The notes below the pieces were generated by a model that was not told where the DNA came from, did not search any database, and was given only the letters and a program-made list of their open reading frames with translations. 64,000 nt of DNA from CADEDH01 sp047974625 (GTDB lineage Bacteria > Actinomycetota > Acidimicrobiia > Acidimicrobiales > SZUA-35). The stretch's first letter is position 1. Each line of letters opens with the position of its first letter. The stretch spans positions 62,001 through 126,000 of the forward strand of contig JBKECK010000114.1 of NCBI GenBank assembly GCA_047974625.1. The letters run 5' to 3'. Made by a program: the position numbers and the translations under genes. Below, one piece after another: positions 6,349 through 14,498 of this stretch.

Positions 6349-9038
6349 CCCGGGGCGACGCGGCCACCGGTCGTCGTTCGCGCTTCCTGCATCAGCTCGG
6401 CTTCCCCGCCGACGACTTCCAACTGGCCGCGTTCGACGTGATCGACGGCGGTGCCAACGTGGTAGTGGCCGCACCCACCGGGGCGGGCAAGACGGTCGTG
6501 GCCGACTACGCGGTGGCCCGAGCCCTCGAACTCGGCCGCCGCGTCTTCTACACCACCCCGATCAAGGCCCTGTCGAACCAGAAGTACCACGACCTCGTGT
6601 CCGACCACGGACCCGGGCGGGTCGGCCTGCTCACGGGGGACAACGCCATCAACGGCGACGCCTCGGTGGTGGTCATGACCACCGAGGTCCTCCGCAACAT
6701 GCTCTACGCCGGGCAGCGGCTCGACGATCTGGAAGTGGTCGTGCTCGATGAGGTGCACGACCTCCAGGACGCCTACCGCGGCCCGGTGTGGGAGGAGGTC
6801 ATCATCCACCTTCCGCCCCGGATCAGGCTGGTGTGCCTGTCGGCCACGGTGTCCAACGGTGACGAGCTGTGCGAGTGGATCACCACCGTGCGAGGGGAGA
6901 CCGGCCTGGTGGTCGAGACCCGGCGGCCGGTGGAGCTCGAGCACTGCTACGTGGTGGGGGAACGCAGCGGCGCCCACCAGCACCTGATCTCGACGCTCAG
7001 GGGCCAGCGGCCCAACCCCAACGGGTTCCGCTACGACATCGACCCGCGGGATCTTGCCTCCCGGGGCCGGGGGCCGCGGGGCCGGGGCCGACCGCGCCGG
7101 CGCTGGCGGACCCCGGACCGGGTCGAGGTGGTGGAACTGCTGCACCACCGAGGCCTCCTGCCGGTCATCCACTTCATCTTCAGCCGGGCCGCCTGCACCG
7201 ACGCGGCCGGTGCCGTTCTGGACTCGGGCCTGGTCCTGACCACGGCGGCGGAGCGCCGGCGGATCGGGGAGATCGTCGAGGCCCACCTCGACACCCTCGA
7301 CCCTGGCGACCTCGACGTCCTCGGCTACGACCGGTTCCGGGCCGCCCTCGACGCCGGGGTGGCCGCCCACCACGCCGGCATGGTGCCCCCGTTCAAGGAG
7401 GCAGTGGAGGCCTGCTTCGTGGAGGGCCTGGTCAAGGTGGTGTTCGCCACTGAGACCCTGGCCCTGGGGATCAATATGCCGGCCCGGTCGGTGGTGATCG
7501 ACAAGCTGACCAAGTTCACCGGCGACCACCACGAACCCCTGACCCCGGCCCAGTACACCCAGCTCACGGGCCGGGCGGGCCGCAGGGGCATCGACACCGC
7601 CGGCACGGCCGTGGTGCTGTGGTCCCCGTTCGTCCGGTTCGAACAGGTGGCCGACCTGGCCCTCAGCCGCCGGTTCACCCTGACCTCGTCGTTCCGGCCC
7701 ACCTACAACATGGCCGCCAATCTGGTGCGGCGCTACGACGCTGACCAGGCCCGGACCATGCTCACCCGGTCCTTCGCCCAGTTCCGGGCCGACGCCGGGG
7801 TGGTCCGGTCCGAGCAGCAGACCGAACGCCTGGTCCGCCGTCGCAACCAGCTGGCCGGGCGGATCGAACGGGAGCACGGTCCGATCGAGGAGCTGCGGGC
7901 CGCCCTCGGAGTCGGCGACGGAGAGGGCATCGACCGGGCCGAACTCGCCTTCGCCCTCGGACGACTTCAACCGGGCATGGTGGTCGACATCGACGCCACC
8001 ACCGTCACCGGTCCGGTGGCCGTGGTGTCGGTGGCCGACAGGGGGCGGGGCCGGGTCAGGGCCCGGGTGGTCGACGTCACCGCCGCGGTGTACGACGTGG
8101 CCCCCCGCAACCTGCGGCGCCCCCCGGTGGAGCTGGGCCGGATCGAGCTGCCGTTGCCCTACCTGCCCGACAGTGTCAGCTTCCTCCACGACGTCGCCGA
8201 TGAGCTGGGTCGGACCCGCCTGGCTGGCCGGCCGGGCCGGGATCTCGGTCCCGGATCGATCCGGACTGCCGCCGACGTCGCCCCCGCGGCCCGCAAGGCC
8301 CTGCGCCGGCTCCAGCGCATCGACGACGACCTCGACCGGCAGCGGTCCAGGGCGGTGGCCCGGGCCGAGACCCTGGGCGGCCAGTTCGACCGGGTGTTGG
8401 CCCTCCTGGCCGATCACGGCCAGGTGGAGCTCGGGGCCGACCACGGCCGATCGGGGTCCGGTCCCCCCGGCGCCGGTGGGGAGCAGTGGCGGCTGACCAC
8501 GTCGGGCCAGCGGCTGGCCCGCCTTTACCACGAGTGCGATCTGCTGGTGGTGGAGGCCCTGGAGGACGGGGTATTCGACGGCCTCGACCCGGCCGGTGTG
8601 GCCGCGGTGGCGTCATGTCTGGTTTACGAGGAACGCCGGGCGGCCCTGCGGGGCGAACCCTGGTTCCCGTCCCAGGTGCTGCGTCATCGCTACACCCGCC
8701 TGGCCGGCTTGCACCTGCGCCTCACCGTCGACGAGACCGACGCCGGCCTGCCCCCCACCCGGCCCCCGGACCCCGGGTTCGTGCCCATCGCCCACGGGTG
8801 GGCGGCCGGCGGCGACCTGGGCGAGGTGCTCGGCGACGAGGAGCTGACCGGCGGCGATTTCGTCCGCACCACTAAACAGCTGGTCGATCTGCTCCGCCAG
8901 CTGGCGGTGCTGGCCCCATCGGCGGCGACCGGGCGGGCGGCGGCGGCCGCGGCCGAGGCCATGCACCGGGACGTGGTGTCGGCGTCGTCTCTGGTCGACC
9001 CCGATCCGGGCGGTGAGCCCGCCGGGCCCCGCCCGTGA
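6345..9038 (+). CDS. helY: SKI2/Mtr4-like DEAD/DEAH-box helicase HelY
   Basis: This large ATP-dependent helicase (897 aa) belongs to the Ski2/Mtr4/Dob1 group. Motif I is APTGAGKT at about residues 43-50, motif II is DEVH at about 135-138, motif III is SATV near 166, and motif VI is QLTGRAGRRGID near residue 406. The C-terminal half has the arch and helical-bundle regions of the family. An RNA remodelling or decay role is inferred from the family. The GTG at 6345 is chosen because it overlaps the tatC stop as GTGA; a GTG at 6312 would intrude 37 bp into tatC. tatC-helY order is conserved in mycobacteria. Confidence 0.93.
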   Translation: MTRGDAATGRRSRFLHQLGFPADDFQLAAFDVIDGGANVVVAAPTGAGKTVVADYAVARALELGRRVFYTTPIKALSNQKYHDLVSDHGPGRVGLLTGDNAINGDASVVVMTTEVLRNMLYAGQRLDDLEVVVLDEVHDLQDAYRGPVWEEVIIHLPPRIRLVCLSATVSNGDELCEWITTVRGETGLVVETRRPVELEHCYVVGERSGAHQHLISTLRGQRPNPNGFRYDIDPRDLASRGRGPRGRGRPRRRWRTPDRVEVVELLHHRGLLPVIHFIFSRAACTDAAGAVLDSGLVLTTAAERRRIGEIVEAHLDTLDPGDLDVLGYDRFRAALDAGVAAHHAGMVPPFKEAVEACFVEGLVKVVFATETLALGINMPARSVVIDKLTKFTGDHHEPLTPAQYTQLTGRAGRRGIDTAGTAVVLWSPFVRFEQVADLALSRRFTLTSSFRPTYNMAANLVRRYDADQARTMLTRSFAQFRADAGVVRSEQQTERLVRRRNQLAGRIEREHGPIEELRAALGVGDGEGIDRAELAFALGRLQPGMVVDIDATTVTGPVAVVSVADRGRGRVRARVVDVTAAVYDVAPRNLRRPPVELGRIELPLPYLPDSVSFLHDVADELGRTRLAGRPGRDLGPGSIRTAADVAPAARKALRRLQRIDDDLDRQRSRAVARAETLGGQFDRVLALLADHGQVELGADHGRSGSGPPGAGGEQWRLTTSGQRLARLYHECDLLVVEALEDGVFDGLDPAGVAAVASCLVYEERRAALRGEPWFPSQVLRHRYTRLAGLHLRLTVDETDAGLPPTRPPDPGFVPIAHGWAAGGDLGEVLGDEELTGGDFVRTTKQLVDLLRQLAVLAPSAATGRAAAAAAEAMHRDVVSASSLVDPDPGGEPAGPRP

Positions 9039-9634
9039 CCATCGAGAAGGGCCGGGCCTGGGGGGAGCTTACCGACGCCGAGCCCGAGGCCGTGGCCGGC
9101 GGCGACGCCGCCCTGGCCGCCCTGGCCGACGCCGCCCAGCGGGACGACCGGTCGGCCACCCTGGCCGTCGAGGGGGGTGACGTGCTTGCCACCCTCGGCG
9201 TTGTCGGGCTCCGCCCGGTGGGGGAGCGGATGGCGTTCCCGGTGGACCTCGGCCGGGTCCGGCTCGACGGGGGCGACCCGGTGCCCTTCGCCGCCCACCT
9301 GGTGGCCCGGCGTCGGGCCTGGAGGGGGGAGGTCGCGGTGGTGATGAACGCCGCCTGGATCGGGCGTTGGTACCTCGGTCCCCGGGCCCACCTGAACGAC
9401 GGCCTTCTCGACGTCACGGTGGGGGATCTACCCCTCCGCCAGCTGGCCCTGGCCCGGCGGCGGGCCGTCACCGGCACCCACCTGCCCCACCCCGATCTGA
9501 CCACCCGGCGCGCCCCCACCTGGGAATATCGCTTTAACCGACCGGTGACGGTGCGGGCCGACGGCCGCCCAGTCGGTGTGGCCAGGTGGATCCGGGTGGA
9601 TGTGGTCCCCGACTGCTTCGTGCTGGTTGCCTGA
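9035..9634 (+). CDS. Orphan diacylglycerol/lipid-kinase C-terminal-domain protein
   Basis: The 199-residue protein matches only the C-terminal beta-sandwich half of YegS/DgkB-type lipid kinases. It has NAAWIGRWYLGPRAHLNDGLLDV (about residues 105-127), where kinases show the 'nDGlLDv' block, and VRADGRPVG near the end, equivalent to the 'aDGEplg' block. The N-terminal nucleotide-binding half with GGDGT is absent. It therefore probably lacks kinase activity alone and may be a lipid-binding or regulatory partner. It overlaps helY by 4 bp and belongs to that operon. Confidence 0.6.
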   Translation: MTIEKGRAWGELTDAEPEAVAGGDAALAALADAAQRDDRSATLAVEGGDVLATLGVVGLRPVGERMAFPVDLGRVRLDGGDPVPFAAHLVARRRAWRGEVAVVMNAAWIGRWYLGPRAHLNDGLLDVTVGDLPLRQLALARRRAVTGTHLPHPDLTTRRAPTWEYRFNRPVTVRADGRPVGVARWIRVDVVPDCFVLVA

Positions 9635-9684
9635 GGACCTACAGGCTTCTGTGGGCGGTCCGCCCTACGGGGCCGATGTCGGCC

Positions 9685-9690
9685 TAGTCT
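9685..9690 (+). promoter_or_regulatory. -10 box for leaderless thyX-like transcript
   Basis: TAGTCT ends 8 nt before the GTG at 9699. No ribosome-binding site is visible, which agrees with leaderless translation and fixes the start. Confidence 0.5.
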
Positions 9691-9698
9691 TGCCGCCC

Positions 9699-11312
9699 GT
9701 GGCTCCGTACGTCGTAGAAGATTTCACCGCCGTCGAACAGGACGTGCTGCGACGCTACTTCACCAACCTGGACCAACCGGTGTTCGCCCTCGTGAACCTT
9801 CCCGAGGTGGTGAAGGGGGCCTTGTTCGCCCGGTACTCGCGGTCGGCCAAGAGCCTGCGTCGCCTGTTCCTCGACGAGTTCGTCGGAGAGCTCGACATCG
9901 CCGGTGACCAGTCGATCGACGCCACGATCGGGATGCGGCGGGCCGAGGAACTCTACGACCGGGTCTTCGTCGAGTACGGGGACGACTCGGTGGCCCAGCT
10001 CGGCGGGGTCCACCTGGCCTGTGAGCAGGCGTCGAACGTGCTCACGAAGGTCCTGGAGTGGGGCCGGCTGGCCTCCTACCTGGAGCAGTCCACCCGCTAC
10101 ATCGCCTACGACAGCCGTCACGGGGGCCGCTACCGCTACTTCCGGGACCCCGACGTCCTGTCCTCCGCCCTCGGCACCCGCTACATCGGCGACCTCGATC
10201 GTCTCTTCGACACCTACGCGGAGCTGACCCCCCGGGTCCAGGAGCACGTCCGGTCCACCACGCCGAAGGGTCCGACCGACAGCGACTTCGTGTACCGCAC
10301 CGCGGTGAAGGCCAAGGCGCTCGACGCCGTCCGGGGCATCCTGCCCGCCGCGGCCCAGTCGAACGTCGGGATCTACGCCAGCGGTCAGAGCTACGAACAG
10401 CTGCTGCTTCGGATGCGGGCCGCCGAGCTGCCCGAGGCCCGCCAGTACGCCGACATGATGCTCGTCGAACTGCGCAAGGTCATCCCGTCGTTCGTGCGCC
10501 GGGTGGACCTGGCCGACCGGGGTGAGGCCCACAGCGCCTACCTGGCCGGTATCCGCACCGGCATGGCCTCGGTGGCCGACGATCTGCTCGGTTCAGCCGA
10601 CGTCCACGACGACGAGGCCCGGGTCGACCTGGTCGATTTCGACCCGGACGCCGAGGTGAAATTGGTCACGGCGATGCTCTACCCCTACAGCCACCGGTCC
10701 GAGGCCGAGATCCGGCGGCGGGTGGAGGCGATGTCGGTGGAGGAGCGTCGGCGGGTCATCGACGCCTACACCGGGGACCGGACGAACCGGCGCCACCGGC
10801 CGGGTCGGGCCCTCGAGCGGCCCTTCTATCGGTTCGACATCCTCGCCGACTACGGGGCCTTCCGGGATCTGCAGCGGCACCGGATGGCGACCATCGAATG
10901 GCAGCCCCTCAGTCCCTACCACGGCTACACCCGGCCGGACCTCATCGACGAGGCCGGGGTGGCCGACGAGTTCGACGAGGCCATGGAGCGGTCGGCCAGC
11001 CTCTACGAGGCCGTCCGCCCCGAGTTCCCCCTCCAGGCCGCCTACGCGGTGAGCCTCGCGTATCGCATCCGCTTCAGTGTCAACCTGAACGCGCGGGCCG
11101 CCATGCACACCCTGGAGCTGCGCAGCACACCCCAGGGACACCCGGCGTACCGGGCCGTCGCGCAGGAGATGCACCGACTCATCGCCGATGAGGCTGGACA
11201 CCGGGCGATCGCGGCTACGATGCTGTTCGTCGATCACTCCACGGCGGCGGACCTGGAGCGGTTGGATTCTGAGCGACGGGCAGAAGCAAGAAGGGCAGGT
11301 AGCACTGCCTAA
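9699..11312 (+). CDS. FAD-dependent thymidylate synthase (ThyX)-like protein, tandem two-domain form
   Basis: The 537-residue protein appears to hold two ThyX-like halves. In the N-terminal half RLASYLEQSTRY (about residues 121-132) resembles the ThyX signature in which R..S..EqS.RY binds FAD and dUMP. The C-terminal half has QRHRMATIEWQPLS (about 392-405), resembling RHR..S. ThyX is normally about 220-250 aa and forms a tetramer with sites between subunits, so a fused dimer with diverged halves is plausible. Neither half shows an intact RHRxxSxxxxSxR. The start is GTG 9699 because of the TAGTCT box; the frame stays open upstream to 9576. Confidence 0.75.
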   Translation: MAPYVVEDFTAVEQDVLRRYFTNLDQPVFALVNLPEVVKGALFARYSRSAKSLRRLFLDEFVGELDIAGDQSIDATIGMRRAEELYDRVFVEYGDDSVAQLGGVHLACEQASNVLTKVLEWGRLASYLEQSTRYIAYDSRHGGRYRYFRDPDVLSSALGTRYIGDLDRLFDTYAELTPRVQEHVRSTTPKGPTDSDFVYRTAVKAKALDAVRGILPAAAQSNVGIYASGQSYEQLLLRMRAAELPEARQYADMMLVELRKVIPSFVRRVDLADRGEAHSAYLAGIRTGMASVADDLLGSADVHDDEARVDLVDFDPDAEVKLVTAMLYPYSHRSEAEIRRRVEAMSVEERRRVIDAYTGDRTNRRHRPGRALERPFYRFDILADYGAFRDLQRHRMATIEWQPLSPYHGYTRPDLIDEAGVADEFDEAMERSASLYEAVRPEFPLQAAYAVSLAYRIRFSVNLNARAAMHTLELRSTPQGHPAYRAVAQEMHRLIADEAGHRAIAATMLFVDHSTAADLERLDSERRAEARRAGSTA

Positions 11313-11328
11313 GCTGCGGCCCGTACCC

Positions 11329-11359
11329 AAGGGCCCCTCGAAGTCCCGAAGGAGCCCTT
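11329..11359 (+). promoter_or_regulatory. Hairpin overlapping the ribosome-binding site of the LysM gene
   Basis: AAGGGC (11329-11334) can pair with GCCCTT (11354-11359), extended by CCT with AGG after one mismatch. The pairing covers the AAGGAG site at 11349-11354 just before the ATG at 11362, so translation could be controlled by opening this stem. Confidence 0.35.
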
Positions 11360-11361
11360 GA

Positions 11362-12261
11362 ATGGCCAAACGATCGTTATCCGTCAGCCGAGCCAAGGCT
11401 GCCCTGTTCGGAAGTGCGGTCGGCGCCGCCGTCCTGCTGGTTCCGGTCGGCGTCAGCCCGGCCGCCGCCGACAGTTCCCACACCGTCAAGCCCGGAGAGA
11501 CCCTGTCGGGCATCGCCCGCGACCACGGGGTGTCGGTGGGTTCCCTCGCCGGCAACAACGGGATCGGCAACGTGAACCTGATCCGTATCGGCCAGGTCCT
11601 CCAGATCCCGGCGGGTGGTGGATCGACTGGCGGGGGTTCTGCCGGCACCCATCGGGTCCAGTCCGGGGAGACCCTGAGCGGCATCGCCCGCCGCTACGGC
11701 GTGTCCACCTCGGCGTTGGCGGCCAGCAACAGCATCAGCAATCCACACTTCATCCGGTCGGGGCAGAACCTCACGATCCCCGCCGGCGGCTCTACCTCGT
11801 CGGGGGGTGGCTCCGTGTCGGGCTACTCGTCGTTGCCGTCCCGGATCACGAACAACGCCGACCGGCTCGCCCTGGTCCCCTCCTTCGAACGGTGGGCCGC
11901 CCACTACGGCGTTCCCGCCGATCTGCTCATGGCGATCGCCTACCAGGAATCCGGTTGGCAGACCGCGGTGGTGTCACACAAGAGCGCCGTAGGTGTGGGC
12001 CAGCTCATGCCGAGAACGTCCCGCTGGATCGCCGACGATCTGATCGGCATCCCCTCCCTAGACCCGGCTGTGCCCGACGACAACATCCGGATGGCCGCCC
12101 GCTACCTGGATTGGCTGCTCGATCGCGCCGCCACCACCGATGACGCCATCGCCGGCTACTACCAGGGCCCAACGTCGGTCGCCTCCCGGGGTTGGTACGA
12201 GGATACGAAGGCCTACGTGGCCAGCGTCAACGGCATGCGTTGGCGTTTCCAGCGCGGCTGA
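11362..12261 (+). CDS. Secreted LysM-transglycosylase (cell-wall lytic enzyme)
   Basis: The 299-residue protein has a signal peptide (positive N-terminus, hydrophobic run, cleavage probably after PAAA near residue 36). Two LysM domains follow (about 39-82 and 95-138; both start with the HTVKPGETLSGIA / HRVQSGETLSGIA type block), joined by Gly/Ser linkers. A C-terminal lysozyme-like SLT domain (about 170-270) carries AIAYQESGW, where the Glu is the expected catalytic acid, and the GVGQLMP block. LysM binds peptidoglycan and SLT cleaves glycan strands. AAGGAG precedes the ATG. It follows the thyX-like gene by 49 bp. Confidence 0.92.
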   Translation: MAKRSLSVSRAKAALFGSAVGAAVLLVPVGVSPAAADSSHTVKPGETLSGIARDHGVSVGSLAGNNGIGNVNLIRIGQVLQIPAGGGSTGGGSAGTHRVQSGETLSGIARRYGVSTSALAASNSISNPHFIRSGQNLTIPAGGSTSSGGGSVSGYSSLPSRITNNADRLALVPSFERWAAHYGVPADLLMAIAYQESGWQTAVVSHKSAVGVGQLMPRTSRWIADDLIGIPSLDPAVPDDNIRMAARYLDWLLDRAATTDDAIAGYYQGPTSVASRGWYEDTKAYVASVNGMRWRFQRG

Positions 12262-12330
12262 CCTTGTCGTTCGGGTTGACGTCCTCGACCGATTGTTGCC
12301 AGGGTGCAGCCGAAGCGGTCCCCGAGTGGC

Positions 12331-12336
12331 TAGAGT
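12331..12336 (+). promoter_or_regulatory. Candidate -10 box of the DUF4193-type operon
   Basis: TAGAGT lies 40 nt before the ATG at 12376. Transcription would begin near 12343, leaving a short leader with AAGGCGAG upstream of the start. Confidence 0.4.
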
Positions 12337-12375
12337 CCGGCCGATTCGGGACGGTCAGAACCCAAGGCGAGCTTG

Positions 12376-12903
12376 ATGAGTGACGACGAAATCGACGACG
12401 GCTACGAAGGCGAACGAGACGACGACTTCGACGCGGACGACGAGGATCTGGACGGCGATCTCGACGACGAAGAACTCGACGATGAGGAGCTCGACCTTGA
12501 CGATGAGGAGCTCGACGAGTTCTCCGACGGTGGCGACGCCAGCGAGGACGAGGAGGAGGAAGAAGAGGAAGAGCAGGAGGATCCCAAGCCGCGGGCGCGC
12601 AAGGTCAACGACGACGACGACGATGACGATGACGAGGACCCCGACGATGTCGAGGCCGACCTCGAGGCCATCCTCCGGGACCGCATGGCGGCCGCCGAGG
12701 ACGACGATGACGACGAGGACGACGACGGCGAGAACCCGCTCCCGAAGCGCGAATCGGTGTCCAGCCCCCGCAACGACGAGTTCGTGTGCGAGAGTTGTTT
12801 CATGTTGGTGAACCGGGCCCAGTTCGGCTCGTCCCGGGACCCCCGGTGTCCGATGGGCGATCCGGAATGTCCATCGATCGTACGGATATTCGGTTCGTCG
12901 TGA
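12376..12903 (+). CDS. Highly acidic DUF4193-family-like protein with C-terminal zinc site
   Basis: The 175-residue protein is dominated by Asp and Glu through most of its length (residues 2-125), with runs of up to eight or nine acidic residues. It ends in a compact Cys domain: FVCESCFMLVNRAQFG followed by DPRCPMGDPEC, a likely zinc site. Acidic proteins with this Cys tail are the DUF4193 family, common in Actinobacteria and of unknown function. The ATG at 12376 is preferred to the TTG one codon earlier. The stop overlaps the next gene as GTGA. Confidence 0.75.
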   Translation: MSDDEIDDGYEGERDDDFDADDEDLDGDLDDEELDDEELDLDDEELDEFSDGGDASEDEEEEEEEEQEDPKPRARKVNDDDDDDDDEDPDDVEADLEAILRDRMAAAEDDDDDEDDDGENPLPKRESVSSPRNDEFVCESCFMLVNRAQFGSSRDPRCPMGDPECPSIVRIFGSS

Positions 12904-13484
12904 GCGACGACGCCACGGGTAACCCGCTCGAACCGCTGATCGAGCTGTTCGTCTACGCCCCTATCGGGTTCATCTACGAGTACGAAGAGGTGCTGCCCCA
13001 GCTGATCCGCCGGGGTCGGAGCCAGGTTCAGCTCGCCCGCTTCTTCGGCGGCATGGCCGCGGAACGGGCCGGGGCCGGCTCGGGCGACGGCGGATCCGAC
13101 CTGGACGTCGGGGCCCTGCTCTCCACCGCCGCCAGCGCCGTCACCCGCCTGCTCAACGACGTCGACGGAGCCATGCAGGCCCTAGACCGTCGCGACGCCC
13201 AGCGGGCCGCAGCGGCCGCCGAGGAGGGTGCTGTCGGGAACGAGGGTGCTGTCGGGAACGAGGGTGCTGTCGGGAACGAGGGTGCCACCAACGAGGACGG
13301 TGCCGGGGAGCCCGGAGTGGCCGATCTGGGTATCGACGGCTACGACGATCTCAACGCCCGCACCATCATCGACCTACTCGATGAGCTGAGCCCCCGTCAG
13401 CGGGCGGCGGTGGCCGCCTACGAGACAGCCAATCGGGGACGCAAGACGGTGCTGGCCAAACTGGCGCGGTTGGCCGACAGCTGA
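12900..13484 (+). CDS. Actinobacterial protein of unknown function with internal EGAVGN repeats
   Basis: The 194-residue protein has three parts. An N-terminal region (about 1-60) contains PIGFIYEYEEVLPQLIRRGR. A variable middle has three exact copies of EGAVGN (about 109-126). The C-terminal module is GIDGYDDLNARTIIDLLDELSPRQRAAVAAYE, ending with TVLAKLARL. The C-terminal GYDxL...AxxxYE...R pattern recurs in other actinobacterial proteins, including lipid-droplet-associated proteins of mycobacteria (from memory). I cannot assign a function. The GTG start overlaps the upstream stop by 4 bp, so it is coupled to the acidic protein. Confidence 0.65.
   Translation: MSDDATGNPLEPLIELFVYAPIGFIYEYEEVLPQLIRRGRSQVQLARFFGGMAAERAGAGSGDGGSDLDVGALLSTAASAVTRLLNDVDGAMQALDRRDAQRAAAAAEEGAVGNEGAVGNEGAVGNEGATNEDGAGEPGVADLGIDGYDDLNARTIIDLLDELSPRQRAAVAAYETANRGRKTVLAKLARLADS
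13224..13292 (+). repeat. 18-bp in-frame tandem repeat (3 exact copies plus partial)
   Basis: Three identical 18-bp units (13224-13241, 13242-13259, 13260-13277) encode EGAVGN each time. A fourth, diverged unit begins at 13278 with the same first 9 bases. Exact identity at DNA level points to recent slippage, so copy number may vary between strains. Confidence 0.9.
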
Positions 13485-13488
13485 GGCC

Positions 13489-13965
13489 GTGGACACCGCC
13501 CGGCCCGCAACCGCCTCCGACGTGGACCTCATCCTGGCCCTCGGCGCTCAGGCCCGCGACCAGGCGGGAGAGGGGCGGGGTGGGCCGCTGTTCCTGGCCC
13601 GCGAGATGTCGGGTCCCGACGAGGCCCGGTCACGGCTGCTAGAGGCCATCAGCGCCGCCGATCACCGGCTGGTGGTGGGCGAGTTCGACGGGACCGTGGC
13701 CGGCTATGGGCTGGCCGTGATCGAGTCGCTGGTCGACGGTTCCCGCCTGGCTGTGGTGGAACACCTGGTGGTCGATCCGGATTTTCGCCAGGTCGGCGTG
13801 GGGGAGGCCATGATGAACCTCCTCATCGACAAGGCCCGGGACGCCGGTTGTGTCGGCATCGACTCCTGGGCCCTACCCGGCGACCGGCAGACCAAGAACT
13901 TCTTCGAGTCGTTCGGCCTCAAGGCCCGGCTCCTGCTCGTCCACCGGTCGTTTGCCGACGACTGA
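13489..13965 (+). CDS. GNAT-family N-acetyltransferase
   Basis: The 158-residue single-domain acetyltransferase transfers an acetyl group from acetyl-CoA to an unknown amine. The fold is seen in VVEHLVVDPDFRQVGVGEAMMN (about residues 86-107), where Q/RxxGxG/A binds the CoA pyrophosphate, and in the C-terminal NFFESFGLKARLLLVHRSF strand pair. The GTG start lies 4 bp after the upstream gene, in the same operon as the acidic DUF4193-type protein and the Nudix gene. The substrate cannot be told. Confidence 0.85.
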   Translation: MDTARPATASDVDLILALGAQARDQAGEGRGGPLFLAREMSGPDEARSRLLEAISAADHRLVVGEFDGTVAGYGLAVIESLVDGSRLAVVEHLVVDPDFRQVGVGEAMMNLLIDKARDAGCVGIDSWALPGDRQTKNFFESFGLKARLLLVHRSFADD

Positions 13966-13984
13966 GCGCCCCACCGCCTCACCC

Positions 13985-14395
13985 ATGGACCATCCGGCAC
14001 ACCGACCCGAGCTGAGCGTCGGGGCGATCGTCATCGACCGGGGGCGGCTTCTCCTGGTCGAGCGGGGGCGACCCCCTGGGGTGGGCCAGTGGTCGGTGCC
14101 CGGGGGCCGGGTGGAGGCGGGCGAGACCCTGGCCGAGGCGGTCGAACGGGAGGTGCTGGAGGAGACCGGCTGCCGGGTCCGTTGCGGCCCCTTCGTGGGG
14201 CTGGCCGAACGGATCTCCCCCCAATGGCATTTCGTCATCCTCGACTTCACGGCCGAGTTGACCGCCCCCTCCGATCTCCTCAGCCCTGGCGACGACGCCG
14301 CCGATGCGGCCTGGGTTGACCTGGTCGAGGTGGGTGACCTTCCTGTCGTCCCCGGCCTGATCCCGTTCCTGCGGGAACACGGCATCCTGCCCTGA
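13985..14395 (+). CDS. Nudix hydrolase
   Basis: The 136-residue protein has a complete Nudix box: GGRVEAGETL followed by REVLEETG (about residues 39-61), matching GX5EX7REUXEEXGU. The family hydrolyses nucleoside diphosphate-linked compounds; the position of the box and the size resemble ADP-ribose pyrophosphatases or house-cleaning MutT-like enzymes, but the substrate is not predictable. The ATG at 13985 is chosen; the frame extends upstream into the GNAT gene without a homologous sequence. It ends the DUF4193-GNAT-Nudix gene string. Confidence 0.9.
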   Translation: MDHPAHRPELSVGAIVIDRGRLLLVERGRPPGVGQWSVPGGRVEAGETLAEAVEREVLEETGCRVRCGPFVGLAERISPQWHFVILDFTAELTAPSDLLSPGDDAADAAWVDLVEVGDLPVVPGLIPFLREHGILP

Positions 14396-14413
14396 GCCTG
14401 AGCCCGGACGCGA

Positions 14414-14448
14414 TCGGGTCCCGCCGACGAGGCGTCGACGGGACCCGA
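14414..14448. terminator. Inverted repeat between convergent genes
   Basis: A perfect 10-bp stem (14414-14423 with 14439-14448) lies between the Nudix gene and the convergent Arg/Gly-rich gene. It has no T run, so it is a candidate bidirectional terminator only by position and stability. Confidence 0.45.
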
Positions 14449-14498
14449 ATCGGGATTCGAGCCGTTGGACGAAGGTGCGGCGCGGTGTGCGCCGGACC

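Noticed and set aside
6288..8531. A 747-residue open frame on the minus strand opposite helY.
   Set aside because: It is the antisense shadow of the helicase gene. Its product is a Gly/His/Asp-rich mix without motif order, and the + strand shows intact helicase motifs.
9576..9698. Longer N-terminus for the ThyX-like protein using the open frame upstream of 9699.
   Set aside because: The upstream residues (Trp/Pro-rich) overlap the preceding gene and have no family similarity, and a leaderless promoter box lies 8 nt before GTG 9699.
12317..12360. tRNA-like D-arm look (gagtggctagag) before the DUF4193-type gene.
   Set aside because: No acceptor stem, anticodon loop or T-loop GGTTCGA pattern can be placed around it. 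The TAGAGT within it is better read as a promoter box.
13224..13292. CRISPR-like or mobile repeat at the 18-bp units.
   Set aside because: The units are contiguous, without spacers, in frame and code for EGAVGN each time, so they are a coding microsatellite.
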